Shown: in pieces, positions 8,899 through 17,927 of the stretch
Layout of the letters: each line of letters begins with the position of its first letter
Position numbering within the stretch: position 1 is the stretch's first letter
Source of the DNA: an uncultured Desulfomonile sp.
GTDB taxonomy: Bacteria > Desulfobacterota > Desulfomonilia > Desulfomonilales > Desulfomonilaceae
Direction: 5' to 3'
NCBI GenBank assembly: GCA_903952205.1
Contig: CAJBEZ010000083.1
Coordinates: 1-64,000, forward strand
Length of the DNA stretch: 64,000 nt
Notes under the pieces: generated by a model
What the model saw: only the letters and a program-made list of their open reading frames with translations
The model's database searches: none
Told to the model about the DNA's origin: nothing
Program-made: the position numbers and the translations under genes

Positions 8899-10473
8899 TC
8901 AATTGTCTGAAGACTTTTTGGTGATTGCCGCCTGCGTTATTGTAAGAGAAATATTTAGGTTCTGAAGGTTTGCCCCTGTCAACTGATTGAACCTGACTTC
9001 TGCTATCGAACGGTCAGAAGCCTGTGAAAGGACAGTCCACAGGGCGTCTATATTGGCCAGGGTGAGATTGTAAACGTAATTGCGGCCCATTGCCACGGTC
9101 CAGTCAGGCATCGAAAGTGACCACACAATCCCTGAATCTTTCACGTAAAGCTGCATATTTGTTACGTCTGCCGGCCCCCTTGAAGTCACCGACGCAGACA
9201 CCTGTATAGTGGAAGGCTTTATATTGTTAAGCATCGCCGCGGTATATTTGGGATAAAGAGTGAACACCACTTCAGCGTCTCCTGAAGCGACGAAGGTTGT
9301 GGGGGCGGGAGTTCCTCCACCATCAATTGATTCTACAGAAACCGCGTGAGACGCAAATTGGCGGCGAACCGGTTGCTCCATCAACCTTTTCAGATAATCC
9401 TGGTCCGGTGGCGCCGGTGAAGGCATTACTATGCCAGGGGAAGGGAAGGGCTGATGATGATTTCCCGGAGGCAGGTTTTCTACAGCCCCTCCGGCCTTTA
9501 CAAACGGTGTATCCCACAAGATTAGTTTCTCTAGGTTTAAAGGAATATTAATGAATCCTCCCACAGTCTGATATGACCCGTAGAGCTGATCGCGCCCGAT
9601 TTCATATCTCATGATCACAGTCCCGTTCCATGGCATTATATCAACGCCGCCTCTAAGTCCGTAGGCGCTTTGACGGGTATCAAAATTGTATGCGTTGATC
9701 TTGAACCGAATGTCCGGGGTCCTGTCGAACAAGGAGGTAGTATAGCCACCTTCGAAATCCATATTTGGAGGTCCCTTGATAAGCTCTCCGTCAACATAGT
9801 TGGGACCTCTGAACAGGTTACCGTAATAGTTGTAGCTAAGATCCAGGATATCCCTGTTGGATAATACAGCCGCCATCTCAGCCCCGACCCCGGCCGCCGA
9901 CCACCAGTCTCCGAGGATACGGGTAGAATCATAGAATGCGTTGAAACCCACCATGATCTTTGGGCCGATCAATTTCCTGTAGCCACCGCCGAAGGACAGA
10001 TCAACCCTATGTTGGGGAGCGCCGTCCGGGATCTGCCAGAAGTCCTGAAATTCAACATGCGCCTGACCAAAGAACGTGTCTGACCATTTTAGACGCCACG
10101 GGGCAAATAGATCCCCCACGAATCGGCCAAGGGAATAATCTTTGCCAAAACTGTAGAGATAGCCGGCCTGAAGGTTGGGGACCGCCGGCAGGATCCCATC
10201 AAGCATTCCGTATGTAAACTGGGCTGTCTTGACCTCAGGGGAATCGTCCATGAAAGGTCCAGGTTCCAGGAAGGGTCTGGATGGTTTAAGCGATTCGGAA
10301 AGCGCCCGCCAGTTCTCCTGGATCCTATGCCACTGATTGTAAGAGGGTTTATCCGTTTGGGCGTACGCAATTTCAGGGAAGGTCCCGAGAAATATAGCAA
10401 GGTTCAGGATCACGACGATCAAACAAGTCGGCGGGATATCGGACCTACAGTGTTTCAGGGTATTGTCTCCCAA
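8899..10473 (-). CDS. Inverse-autotransporter-like outer-membrane barrel protein
   Basis: About 524 residues. After an N-terminal hydrophobic segment and an AYAQ-type signal cleavage site near residue 38 comes a long run of alternating aromatic/polar strands (GGGYRKLIGPKIMVGFNAFYD, GLRGGVDIMPWNG, MRYEIGRDQLYG). These resemble the beta domain of inverse autotransporters (intimin/invasin type). The last 190 residues form a Pro-rich linker and an unfamiliar, probably Ig-like or soluble domain. No long passenger repeats are present, so it is short for an adhesin. The start is uncertain: the only upstream initiator is TTG at 10473 and its GGGAG lies after it, so a start further in is possible. Convergent with the addA-like gene. 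Confidence 0.6.
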   Translation of the reverse strand: MGDNTLKHCRSDIPPTCLIVVILNLAIFLGTFPEIAYAQTDKPSYNQWHRIQENWRALSESLKPSRPFLEPGPFMDDSPEVKTAQFTYGMLDGILPAVPNLQAGYLYSFGKDYSLGRFVGDLFAPWRLKWSDTFFGQAHVEFQDFWQIPDGAPQHRVDLSFGGGYRKLIGPKIMVGFNAFYDSTRILGDWWSAAGVGAEMAAVLSNRDILDLSYNYYGNLFRGPNYVDGELIKGPPNMDFEGGYTTSLFDRTPDIRFKINAYNFDTRQSAYGLRGGVDIMPWNGTVIMRYEIGRDQLYGSYQTVGGFINIPLNLEKLILWDTPFVKAGGAVENLPPGNHHQPFPSPGIVMPSPAPPDQDYLKRLMEQPVRRQFASHAVSVESIDGGGTPAPTTFVASGDAEVVFTLYPKYTAAMLNNIKPSTIQVSASVTSRGPADVTNMQLYVKDSGIVWSLSMPDWTVAMGRNYVYNLTLANIDALWTVLSQASDRSIAEVRFNQLTGANLQNLNISLTITQAAITKKSSDN

Positions 10474-10836
10474 TGTGTTACGCCATGTGTTGATTCGTAT
10501 TCAAAGTGCTATCTCATCTAAATATCAATAAGTTACATGCTAAATCTCATATCATAAGATTAGTTGTGCGTCATATATAATAAAAGACATTAATTGTCAA
10601 ATATATATACCTAAAATAACAATATAATATAGTATTTACGGTGGCACGAAGATCAGGGGTGTGAGAGAGTTCGAGGCCGGGATATTTTTTGGATTTGGTG
10701 TGGGTCTCCGTTGTGGCGGTGTTTGTCAGGCTGTAAAAATCGAAAAAAAGAAAGCCCCCAAGACTTTACGCCACAGAGGCTTTTTACGTATTGATGAATG
10801 TCTTTCGAAATATCTTTAGGACGACTTATTCGGGAA
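10474..10836. other. Gene-free AT-rich region with promoter-like sequence and a terminator
   Basis: About 360 bases. The part at 10510-10640 is very AT-rich (repeated ATATA/TATA steps) and probably carries the promoter of the minus-strand barrel gene. The part at 10740-10785 holds a minus-strand terminator, listed separately. No open reading frame with a ribosome-binding site was seen. Confidence 0.5.
10742..10783 (-). terminator. Rho-independent terminator behind the HMGL-Cache gene
   Basis: Read on the minus strand, an 8-base stem (AAAGCCTC at 10776-10783 with GGGGCTTT at 10751-10758, one G-U pair) encloses a 17-base loop and is followed by CTTTTTTTC. It sits about 55 bases beyond the stop codon of the 10837-12729 gene. 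Confidence 0.75.
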
Positions 10837-12729
10837 TTAATCGCGGTATTTCTTGGTTAGTGTTTTTATATCCTTTTCTGTGAATTCAAGCCCGTGTTCT
10901 TCCATGAGTTCCCGTTCAACCTTTAGGAGTTCCTCAAGACGAATGTCCGCGCCGAAAACGCCGATCATCTTGCTGTTTTTATCTCTCAGAGGTCCTGAAA
11001 CAGTTATACAAAGGGCCCCCGTGATCTTCGACGTAAATGGCCCGAGCACATGTATCTTTCCGTCCTTGACAGGCATAATGAACCACGATCTGTCGGAGAA
11101 GTCTTCGTTATCCTTGAATTCCCCAAACTTCGACTTGTCTGTGATGTCGGTGACATTGGCGGTTATCTTGGCGCCTTCCATATTAACTGAGTAGCAGTAC
11201 TGAATGAATGGGTATTTTTTCAGGAAACCGTGCATGGCCTCTTCCATGGTTTTTGCGTTCAGCGCTTTCATCTGAGCGGAATCCAGGAACCTGTCGACGA
11301 TCTTATAGGCCATCTCACGAGCGATAAGTTTCATTCGATCCCAATCGGAAATGAATAGCTCCGGAAGATGTTTCTTGACCATGGCCATTATTTCTTTATC
11401 GGACATGGACGTTACCCGTCCATTTTCGTACTGCTGCATGACGACATCGTAGATTCTCGATATTGCCGGATGAATCTTGTCGACCCATTCTTCCCTGGGG
11501 ATGTTGAGTTTCGTGTTAATCCAGTGAGCAATACCCGCCAGTCCGGACTTGTCGGTTATATTAACCAGTGGGGGTCTCCCAAGTATCTTTGTGGTATCGA
11601 ATATGTTGTAAATTTCTTCATTCTTGAGCGCGCCGTCCGCATGGACGCCAGCGCTGGTGGCGTTGAACGATTTTCCGACGAGCGGATAATTATCAGGGAC
11701 TTTGTTGCCCAGTTCCAGTTCAAAATACTCGGCGATCTCGGTTATGACTCTGGGATCCATACCATCGGCATGTCCCCTCAAAGACATGTAATCAATTACA
11801 AGCGCTTCCAGAGGCGTATTACCTGTGCGTTCCCCTATGCCGAGAAGAGTCCCGTTCACCACGGAACAGCCGTAGAGCCACGCCGACACAGCGTTTACGA
11901 GCCCCTTATGAAAATCATTGTGTCCATGCCATTCCAGGAGATCTTCCGGAACATTGGCGTCATCAATCATGGCTCGTATCAGCTTTGGAACGCTTCGTGG
12001 CAGAGCTGCGCCCGGGAACGTAACTCCGTAACCCATCGTGTCGCATAGCCGAATCTTGATATCGATTCCTGACTCTTCCCTGATTTCCATAATCTTTTGA
12101 GCGAATGGCACACAAAACCCGTAGATGTCGGCTCGAGTCACGTCCTCGAAATGGCACCGAGGAGCTATTCCTTTTTCAATGGTCGTCCTGACCATGTCCA
12201 GGTATTTCTCAACCGCCTTGCGTCTATCCAGTCCCATTTTCAGAAATATATGATAGTCCGAAACCGAGGTCAGAATGCCGGTTTCAGTAAGCCCCACAGA
12301 GCGAACCTGAGCCAGGTCTTTTTTCTGGGCCCTGATCCATCCGGTTATCTGTGGATATTGATAACCCTTGCTCTTGCAAATCTCGACCGCCTCTCTATCT
12401 TTCTTGGTATAAAGAAAAAATTCCGACTGTCGAATTATGCCCCTTGGCCCTGACAATCTGTGCAGAAAGTCAAAAAGTCTGGATATCTGTTCAACCGAAA
12501 AAGGAGGTCTGGCCTGCTGACCGTCCCTGAATGTCGTATCGGTCATAAGGAAGTTTCTGGCGGGATTTATGGGAATCATCGCAGAATCAAAATCGACCTT
12601 GGGAACTTCCGTGTATGGGAAAATGTTTCTTAGAAGATTGGGTTGCTCGACCTCTCGAAGAAACCGCTCTTTATAGAATTTGTTATATTCGTGATATAAA
12701 ACACCTTTTTTGGGGTCCCATGTAGCCAT
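10837..12729 (-). CDS. HMGL-family (isopropylmalate/homocitrate/citrate synthase-like) enzyme fused to a Cache-like domain
   Basis: A 630-residue protein. Residues about 55-430 form an HMGL-like TIM barrel of the 2-isopropylmalate/homocitrate synthase superfamily, with the metal-site motif DTTFRDGQQ (64-72), CDTMGYG (229-235) and HGHND (268-272). These enzymes condense acetyl-CoA with a 2-oxoacid. Residues about 470-605 look like a PDC/Cache sensor domain (SWFIMPVKDGKIHVLGPF, then ITVSGPLRD and GVFGADI), a fold usually extracellular but here without a membrane segment. Re-citrate synthases of anaerobes belong to this superfamily, so that role is possible; isopropylmalate or homocitrate synthesis is not excluded. 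AAGGAG precedes the ATG at 12729. It lies 99 bases downstream of aspS on the same strand. Confidence 0.75.
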   Translation of the reverse strand: MATWDPKKGVLYHEYNKFYKERFLREVEQPNLLRNIFPYTEVPKVDFDSAMIPINPARNFLMTDTTFRDGQQARPPFSVEQISRLFDFLHRLSGPRGIIRQSEFFLYTKKDREAVEICKSKGYQYPQITGWIRAQKKDLAQVRSVGLTETGILTSVSDYHIFLKMGLDRRKAVEKYLDMVRTTIEKGIAPRCHFEDVTRADIYGFCVPFAQKIMEIREESGIDIKIRLCDTMGYGVTFPGAALPRSVPKLIRAMIDDANVPEDLLEWHGHNDFHKGLVNAVSAWLYGCSVVNGTLLGIGERTGNTPLEALVIDYMSLRGHADGMDPRVITEIAEYFELELGNKVPDNYPLVGKSFNATSAGVHADGALKNEEIYNIFDTTKILGRPPLVNITDKSGLAGIAHWINTKLNIPREEWVDKIHPAISRIYDVVMQQYENGRVTSMSDKEIMAMVKKHLPELFISDWDRMKLIAREMAYKIVDRFLDSAQMKALNAKTMEEAMHGFLKKYPFIQYCYSVNMEGAKITANVTDITDKSKFGEFKDNEDFSDRSWFIMPVKDGKIHVLGPFTSKITGALCITVSGPLRDKNSKMIGVFGADIRLEELLKVERELMEEHGLEFTEKDIKTLTKKYRD

Positions 12730-12828
12730 GGTTGAACTCCTTAAACACGCTGGAAATTTTGAAAGACCGTTTGTGTACGAATTTTGGAGTCTTAGTCACT
12801 CAAACCTGGATTCTACAAACGACCCCTT

Positions 12829-14637
12829 TTATAATTTAGCGCTAGGTTTGCCTTTTACAATGGCCAAGCCCAATTCTTTTAGTTGATCGAGGCTGACAGG
12901 GGTAGGCGCTCCTGTAAGCGGGCAAGTGGCCCTTTGAGTCTTGGGAAAAGCGATTACATCGCGAATGGATTCTGATCCCGTAAGAATGGCTGTAAGCCTA
13001 TCCATGCCGAAAGCTATCCCTCCATGCGGAGGGGCGCCGAATCTCAAAGCTTCAAGCAAGAAACCAAATTTCTGATTGGCCTGTTCGGCGTCTATACCCA
13101 GGGCCCTGAAAACACGCTCCTGAATGTCGCTTCGGTATATTCGCATGCTGCCGCCACCAATCTCAGAGCCGTTCAGAACCATGTCATAAGCCCTGGAACG
13201 AACCGATTCCGGGTCTTTCTCAAGGAGATCCAGATCCTCCTGCATAGGGGAGGTGAAAGGATGATGCATGGCCTTGAACCGTTTGTCCTCGGCATCGTAT
13301 TCAAACATTGGGAATTCGGTTATCCACACGAATTTAAATTCCCCCTCCGGAACCAGGCCAAGTTTCTCCGCAAGTTGATTGCGCAGATTGCCTAGAACAT
13401 CGTTAACTATTTTTGAAGAATCCGCTCCAAATAGAACTACGTTGCCCGGTTCAGCGCACACAAGGCTGTTGATTTCAGATCGTTCCTCATCGGAGAGAAA
13501 CTTGGCTATGGGGGATTGCCACTCACCGCCCTCCTTGATTCTTGTATAAGCGACGCCCTTGCCTCCGTAAATCGCAGCAAAGTCTCTCAAGTCGTCAAGC
13601 TCTTTTCTGGAGAGCTTTGCCCCATCATCGATCTTGAGGGCTTTGACTATTCCACCGCCATCTATCGCGTTTCTGAAAACTCCGAACTGAGTCGATCTAA
13701 CCGCCGCAGTGATATCAGTCAAATGTAGATCAAACCTGACATCGGGCTTATCAAGTCCGTATCTTGCCATGGCCTCCGCGTAGGGAATCCTGGTAAGGGG
13801 AATCGAAAGCTCGACGCCCATCAGATCTGCAAGAATCCCTTTGATCATTATTTCCATGACGGAAAACAGACTGTCCTCTTCCATGAAAGATGTTTCGATG
13901 TCCAACTGGGTAAACTCGGGCTGTCGATCGGCCCTGAGATCTTCGTCCCTGAAGCATCGTACGATCTGATAGTAACGCTCAAATCCTGCGACCATAAGAA
14001 GTTGTTTGAAGAGCTGGGGAGATTGAGGCAGGGCGTAAAAACTTCCGGGAGTAAGCCTGCTAGGAACCAGGTAGTCTCTGGCGCCTTCGGGCGTGCTGGT
14101 AGTCAAACACGGGGTTTCAATTTCTACAAAATCCTGACTGTTGAGGAAATTGCGAATTTGGGAAAAAAGGCGATGCCTAAAAACGAGATTGCGTCTTGGC
14201 CCGTCGGATTTTCGCAGGTCCAGGTACCGATATTTGTACCTGACGGAATCCGAAGGATTGGTTTCTTCATCAAGAGGGAAAGGAGGTGGCTCAGAAGAAT
14301 TCAGGATTTTCAGTTCATCGACGAAGATTTCAATTTTGCCTGTAACGAGTTCCAGGTTAATGGATTCATCGGGACGTAACCTCACTTCTCCTTTAATAGC
14401 GATGACCCATTCCGGTCTCAGGTGGTGGGCGAGCGCATGGGATTGATTGGAGAATTCGGGATTAAACACCAACTGAACCAACCCGCGTCTGTCTCTCAAA
14501 TCAATAAATATTACGCCACCATGATCTCTACGTCTGAGAATCCATCCGATGAGGAGGACTCTTTTCTGAACATTCGTTTCGTTTAATTCTTCGGAAAGAT
14601 GAGAGCGCTCCCATCCGTCCAACGCTTGTAGCTTCAA
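12829..14637 (-). CDS. aspS: Aspartate--tRNA ligase
   Basis: A 602-residue class II aminoacyl-tRNA synthetase of the bacterial type, charging tRNA-Asp with aspartate (and possibly tRNA-Asn if no AsnRS exists). The N-terminal OB-fold anticodon domain (GWILRRRDHGGVIFIDLRDR) is followed by the catalytic domain with motif 2 (FRDEDLRADRQPEFTQLD), the bacterial GAD insertion, and motif 3 (GIAFGMDRL). Length is normal. The start codon overlaps the hisS stop by 4 bases (ATGA), so hisS-aspS are translationally coupled, a pairing common in bacteria. Confidence 0.96.
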   Translation of the reverse strand: MKLQALDGWERSHLSEELNETNVQKRVLLIGWILRRRDHGGVIFIDLRDRRGLVQLVFNPEFSNQSHALAHHLRPEWVIAIKGEVRLRPDESINLELVTGKIEIFVDELKILNSSEPPPFPLDEETNPSDSVRYKYRYLDLRKSDGPRRNLVFRHRLFSQIRNFLNSQDFVEIETPCLTTSTPEGARDYLVPSRLTPGSFYALPQSPQLFKQLLMVAGFERYYQIVRCFRDEDLRADRQPEFTQLDIETSFMEEDSLFSVMEIMIKGILADLMGVELSIPLTRIPYAEAMARYGLDKPDVRFDLHLTDITAAVRSTQFGVFRNAIDGGGIVKALKIDDGAKLSRKELDDLRDFAAIYGGKGVAYTRIKEGGEWQSPIAKFLSDEERSEINSLVCAEPGNVVLFGADSSKIVNDVLGNLRNQLAEKLGLVPEGEFKFVWITEFPMFEYDAEDKRFKAMHHPFTSPMQEDLDLLEKDPESVRSRAYDMVLNGSEIGGGSMRIYRSDIQERVFRALGIDAEQANQKFGFLLEALRFGAPPHGGIAFGMDRLTAILTGSESIRDVIAFPKTQRATCPLTGAPTPVSLDQLKELGLAIVKGKPSAKL

Positions 14638-15887
14638 AATATTTCTCCCCGAACAACACGTTCTATGTCATCGAGTTCCACCAGAAACTGTCGCTTGGTT
14701 GTCATGTCTCTCATTGTGGCCTTGCCCAGGGCCAGTTCGTCATCCCCTATCATTACCACCCATCCCGCGCTCAAACGATCCGCGACTTTCATCTGGGCCT
14801 TAAGACTCATGCCGGAATACCTTGCTTCAACCGAGAGCCCGCTTCTTCTCAATCGACTAACTAGCTCGAATCCGGGATTTAGAGGACCGGCGCCTATAAT
14901 GGCGACGAAGATATCGGTATTCCTGAGGAAGTCAGCATGGTCGTCCGGAAGATTCATGGCAAGGCGCTCGATACCAAGTCCAAAACCGATACCGGAAACA
15001 TCGGGCCCTCCCAGTTCGCTGATCAGTGAATCATAGCGTCCTCCACCTCCAAGGGCCTTGGTACGTCCCAACTGGGAATGGACGAATTCGAAAGCGGTCC
15101 TGGTATAATAGTCCAGCCCTCTCACCAGGCGTGGTTCCAATCGGAACGGGACACCGATGGAAGTCAGGGCCAGTTTGACCTTTTCAAAATGATCCCTGCA
15201 GGAAGAATCGAGAAATTCTGTTATGAGAGGCGCATCCCTGCTTACGGCGATACATTGGGGCTCCTTGCAATCGAGAATCCTGAGAGGATTGGTCTCGATT
15301 CGCCTTTGACAGTCAGGACAAAGGCTATTCAGAGAAGGCTCCAAATATTTTACAAGAGCTGAGCGATAAAGATGACGGCAATTTTTGCAACCCACCGAGT
15401 TAATTTCCAGGGAAAAATTGCCGACGCCTATGTCATCAAGGAGAGTGTAAGAGGCGAGAATCGTCTCTGCGTCCGTCAGTGGAGAATCATCGCCCATGGT
15501 TTCCGCGTTGATCTGAAAAAACTGCCGGAATCTTCCCTTGGAGGGTCTTTCGCGCCTAAACATGGGACCAATAGTGAAGAGTTTCAGAACCGGCTCACGT
15601 TTAAGCATCGAATGTTCAACAACCGCCCTCAATATACCGGCGGTCGCTTCAGGTCGCAAACTAAGTGAATCAGAGCCGATGTCCTGAAACGTGTACATTT
15701 CTTTTTCGACTATGTCGGTTGTCCGACCGATCCCTCGCTGAAAAAGCTCTGTTTTTTCCATGATTGGAGTGACGATTTCACGAAATCCAAACCGTTCCAG
15801 GCAGTTCCTAGCTTTGTTGACTATAAAAGCCCACTTCAGGGATTGATCAGGCAGGATATCATGAAAGCCCTTGATCAAATTAATCAT
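14634..15887 (-). CDS. hisS: Histidine--tRNA ligase
   Basis: A 417-residue class II synthetase. It shows RPEATAGILRA (motif 2 region), the HisRS-specific GLDYYTRTAFEF and GGGRYDSLI motifs, motif 3 (GIGFGLGIERL) and a C-terminal anticodon-binding domain with FVAIIG and GDDELALG. It begins with MINLIKGFHDILPDQ, the usual HisRS N-terminus, so the start at 15887 is secure. First gene of the hisS-aspS operon; the 160 bases upstream to metW must hold the promoter. Confidence 0.96.
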   Translation of the reverse strand: MINLIKGFHDILPDQSLKWAFIVNKARNCLERFGFREIVTPIMEKTELFQRGIGRTTDIVEKEMYTFQDIGSDSLSLRPEATAGILRAVVEHSMLKREPVLKLFTIGPMFRRERPSKGRFRQFFQINAETMGDDSPLTDAETILASYTLLDDIGVGNFSLEINSVGCKNCRHLYRSALVKYLEPSLNSLCPDCQRRIETNPLRILDCKEPQCIAVSRDAPLITEFLDSSCRDHFEKVKLALTSIGVPFRLEPRLVRGLDYYTRTAFEFVHSQLGRTKALGGGGRYDSLISELGGPDVSGIGFGLGIERLAMNLPDDHADFLRNTDIFVAIIGAGPLNPGFELVSRLRRSGLSVEARYSGMSLKAQMKVADRLSAGWVVMIGDDELALGKATMRDMTTKRQFLVELDDIERVVRGEIF

Positions 15888-16051
15888 GACAAAATCCTAG
15901 CAGTCGGGCGGGTCTTCAGACCAGCTTTTCACATAAACTCCTTATTCTATTTCAGGAATACGTTTTAGGTCAAGGACAATCTTACATAGTGGTATTGCGG
16001 GGCCTGCGCCATGTCGGTATTTCAAAATTACCCGTTCAAATATGATCCGTA

Positions 16052-16693
16052 TCAGCCGTTGGAATGCTGAGCCGAAATCTGAACACAACCCCAATCAGCT
16101 CTAAGATTCGGCAAGAAGATTGAAGGGTTAGGCTCGTCCTTAATGATGAAAAATTCTCTTTCGATCTTCCCGCCGATATCACTGATGAAGTGCCTGAAAT
16201 CGTCGATTGTTATCCTGTGTATGTCTGGTGAACTGTACCAGGGAAGTGGAAAGGTCCGCACCAGCGGCGTTCTTCCTGTGAGCAGATACTCAAGCCTTAT
16301 TTTCCATTGGCCAAAGTTGGGGAACGCAATTATGGATTTGGATCCCACCCGCAACATTTCACGAACGAGATGTTCTGGTCTGGCCAACTGCTGGACGGTT
16401 CGACTCAAGACCACGTATTCATAGCTTAAATCAGGAAACCCCTCAAGACCATGATCCAAATCAAGGGTCATTACCCTGATACCTCTTTCAGTGCAGCGCA
16501 TCACCTTTTCCTGGTCGAGTTCGACTCCACAGCCTTCAACGTCTTTTTCATCACGTAACCGTGCTAATAAAGTTCCTGAACCGCATCCGAGGTCAAGGAC
16601 CCTTGTGCCGGGAGTTATTAGGTCAATGATGATATTGAAGCCGGCTTCGAACTCATGGAAAGGGGTTCGAATCTCTTGCGTCTGTTCAGACAC
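16052..16693 (-). CDS. metW: MetW methionine biosynthesis protein
   Basis: A 213-residue SAM-methyltransferase-fold protein: VLDLGCGSGTLL is motif I, followed by GVELDQEKV and the MetW-typical PNFGQWKIRLEYLLTGR segment. MetW accompanies MetX and is required for efficient homoserine acetylation in proteobacteria. Its start overlaps the end of metX by 8 bases, so the two are co-translated. Length and order match the standard metX-metW pair. Confidence 0.93.
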   Translation of the reverse strand: MSEQTQEIRTPFHEFEAGFNIIIDLITPGTRVLDLGCGSGTLLARLRDEKDVEGCGVELDQEKVMRCTERGIRVMTLDLDHGLEGFPDLSYEYVVLSRTVQQLARPEHLVREMLRVGSKSIIAFPNFGQWKIRLEYLLTGRTPLVRTFPLPWYSSPDIHRITIDDFRHFISDIGGKIEREFFIIKDEPNPSIFLPNLRADWGCVQISAQHSNG

Positions 16694-17825
16694 CTTTTAA
16701 GAAACCTCTCACAATTCTCGTCATGTTGGGCATTCCCTGAGGGACCAGAAAAGAGTCATGTCCATAAGGCAAATCCATTTCTACAAATGAAACATGTTTC
16801 TTCGAAGCCTGTAAGGCTCGAACTATATCAAGCGACATCGATGTAGGATAAAGCCAGTCTGAAGTAAATGAGACTATCAACATTTTTGCGGTTATGTCCT
16901 TGAAAGCGGTAGCTAAATCCCCATATTCCCTAACAAGATCAAAATAATCAATAGCCTTGGTAATGATTATGTATGAATCTTCGTCAAACCTTGCCATGAA
17001 GGAACTACCTTTGTGCTGAAGATAGGATTCGATTTCAAATTCTCCGCCAAGCCCCTGGTTTTCGCCGAGGCTGTAAGTTGTTCCATCCATGTCACGCAAT
17101 TTTCTCTTTCGTCCAAATTTGGCCTGCATCGTTTCTTCAGAGAGATATGTGATATGTCCAATCATTCGTGCCACAGCAAGGCCACGCCCCGGTTTGTAAA
17201 AACCACTATTCGATTCATCAGGTTTCACTGGGGTGGCCGGATCACAATATATGGCATTTCTACTAACCCAGTTGAACGCAATGCCCTGGGGGGATAGACG
17301 AGCTGTAGCCGCAATTACTAGCGCCGACTTCAGTCTATCTCCGTGGCCGCATGCCCACTCAAGAGCCTGCATACCACCCATTGATCCACCTATGACCGCA
17401 TGCAGCTTTGTGATTGCAAGTTTGTCAATTAGCATGACTTGGACATTGACCATGTCCCTTATGGTAATCTGAGGGAAGGATCGCCCATACGGTTTGCCCG
17501 TAGCAGGATTAACGCTTGTCGGTCCCGTAGTTCCCTTGCAGCCGCCAAGACAGTTGGAGCAGATCACAAAATATTTTCTGGTGTCAATCCCTTTCCCCGG
17601 TCCTATCATGCCGTCCCACCAGCCAACTCTCCCATCGGCGTCCAGTCCAGATGAGTGGGCGTCACCCGAAAGAGCGTGCAAGACGAGAACCGCATTGTCT
17701 CTTTGCTCGTTCAACTCACCATACGTTTCATAAGCTACTGTTAAAGGACTCAAATAGATCCCGGATTGCAGTCTTACTCCTTCAAGTTGTATGGACTGAG
17801 TGGAAACCGTCCCCATTTGATCCAA
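16686..17825 (-). CDS. metX: Homoserine O-acetyltransferase MetX
   Basis: A 379-residue alpha/beta hydrolase that transfers acetyl from acetyl-CoA to L-homoserine, the first committed step to methionine. The nucleophile is Ser148 in GGSMGGMQ; the Asp lies in TSDWLYP and the His in YGHDSFL near the C-terminus. GPTSVNPATGKPYG is a family signature. The TTG at 17825 is chosen because GGAGG sits six to seven bases upstream; the in-frame ATG three codons later would be too far from it. Followed by overlapping metW. No SAM riboswitch was recognised in the 100-base leader. Confidence 0.95.
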   Translation of the reverse strand: MDQMGTVSTQSIQLEGVRLQSGIYLSPLTVAYETYGELNEQRDNAVLVLHALSGDAHSSGLDADGRVGWWDGMIGPGKGIDTRKYFVICSNCLGGCKGTTGPTSVNPATGKPYGRSFPQITIRDMVNVQVMLIDKLAITKLHAVIGGSMGGMQALEWACGHGDRLKSALVIAATARLSPQGIAFNWVSRNAIYCDPATPVKPDESNSGFYKPGRGLAVARMIGHITYLSEETMQAKFGRKRKLRDMDGTTYSLGENQGLGGEFEIESYLQHKGSSFMARFDEDSYIIITKAIDYFDLVREYGDLATAFKDITAKMLIVSFTSDWLYPTSMSLDIVRALQASKKHVSFVEMDLPYGHDSFLVPQGMPNMTRIVRGFLKGV

Positions 17826-17927
17826 GGAGATCCTCCAATTATTAACTATGACATTACCAAGAAATGGATACAGTTTGTAACGGCAACATGGCGCAGGATT
17901 GCGTCAAGTAGCTTACCGCCGCGTTTC

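Noticed and set aside
16655-16700. tRNA-like GGTTCGAATC sequence
   Set aside because: It lies within metW coding sequence and no cloverleaf can be drawn around it.
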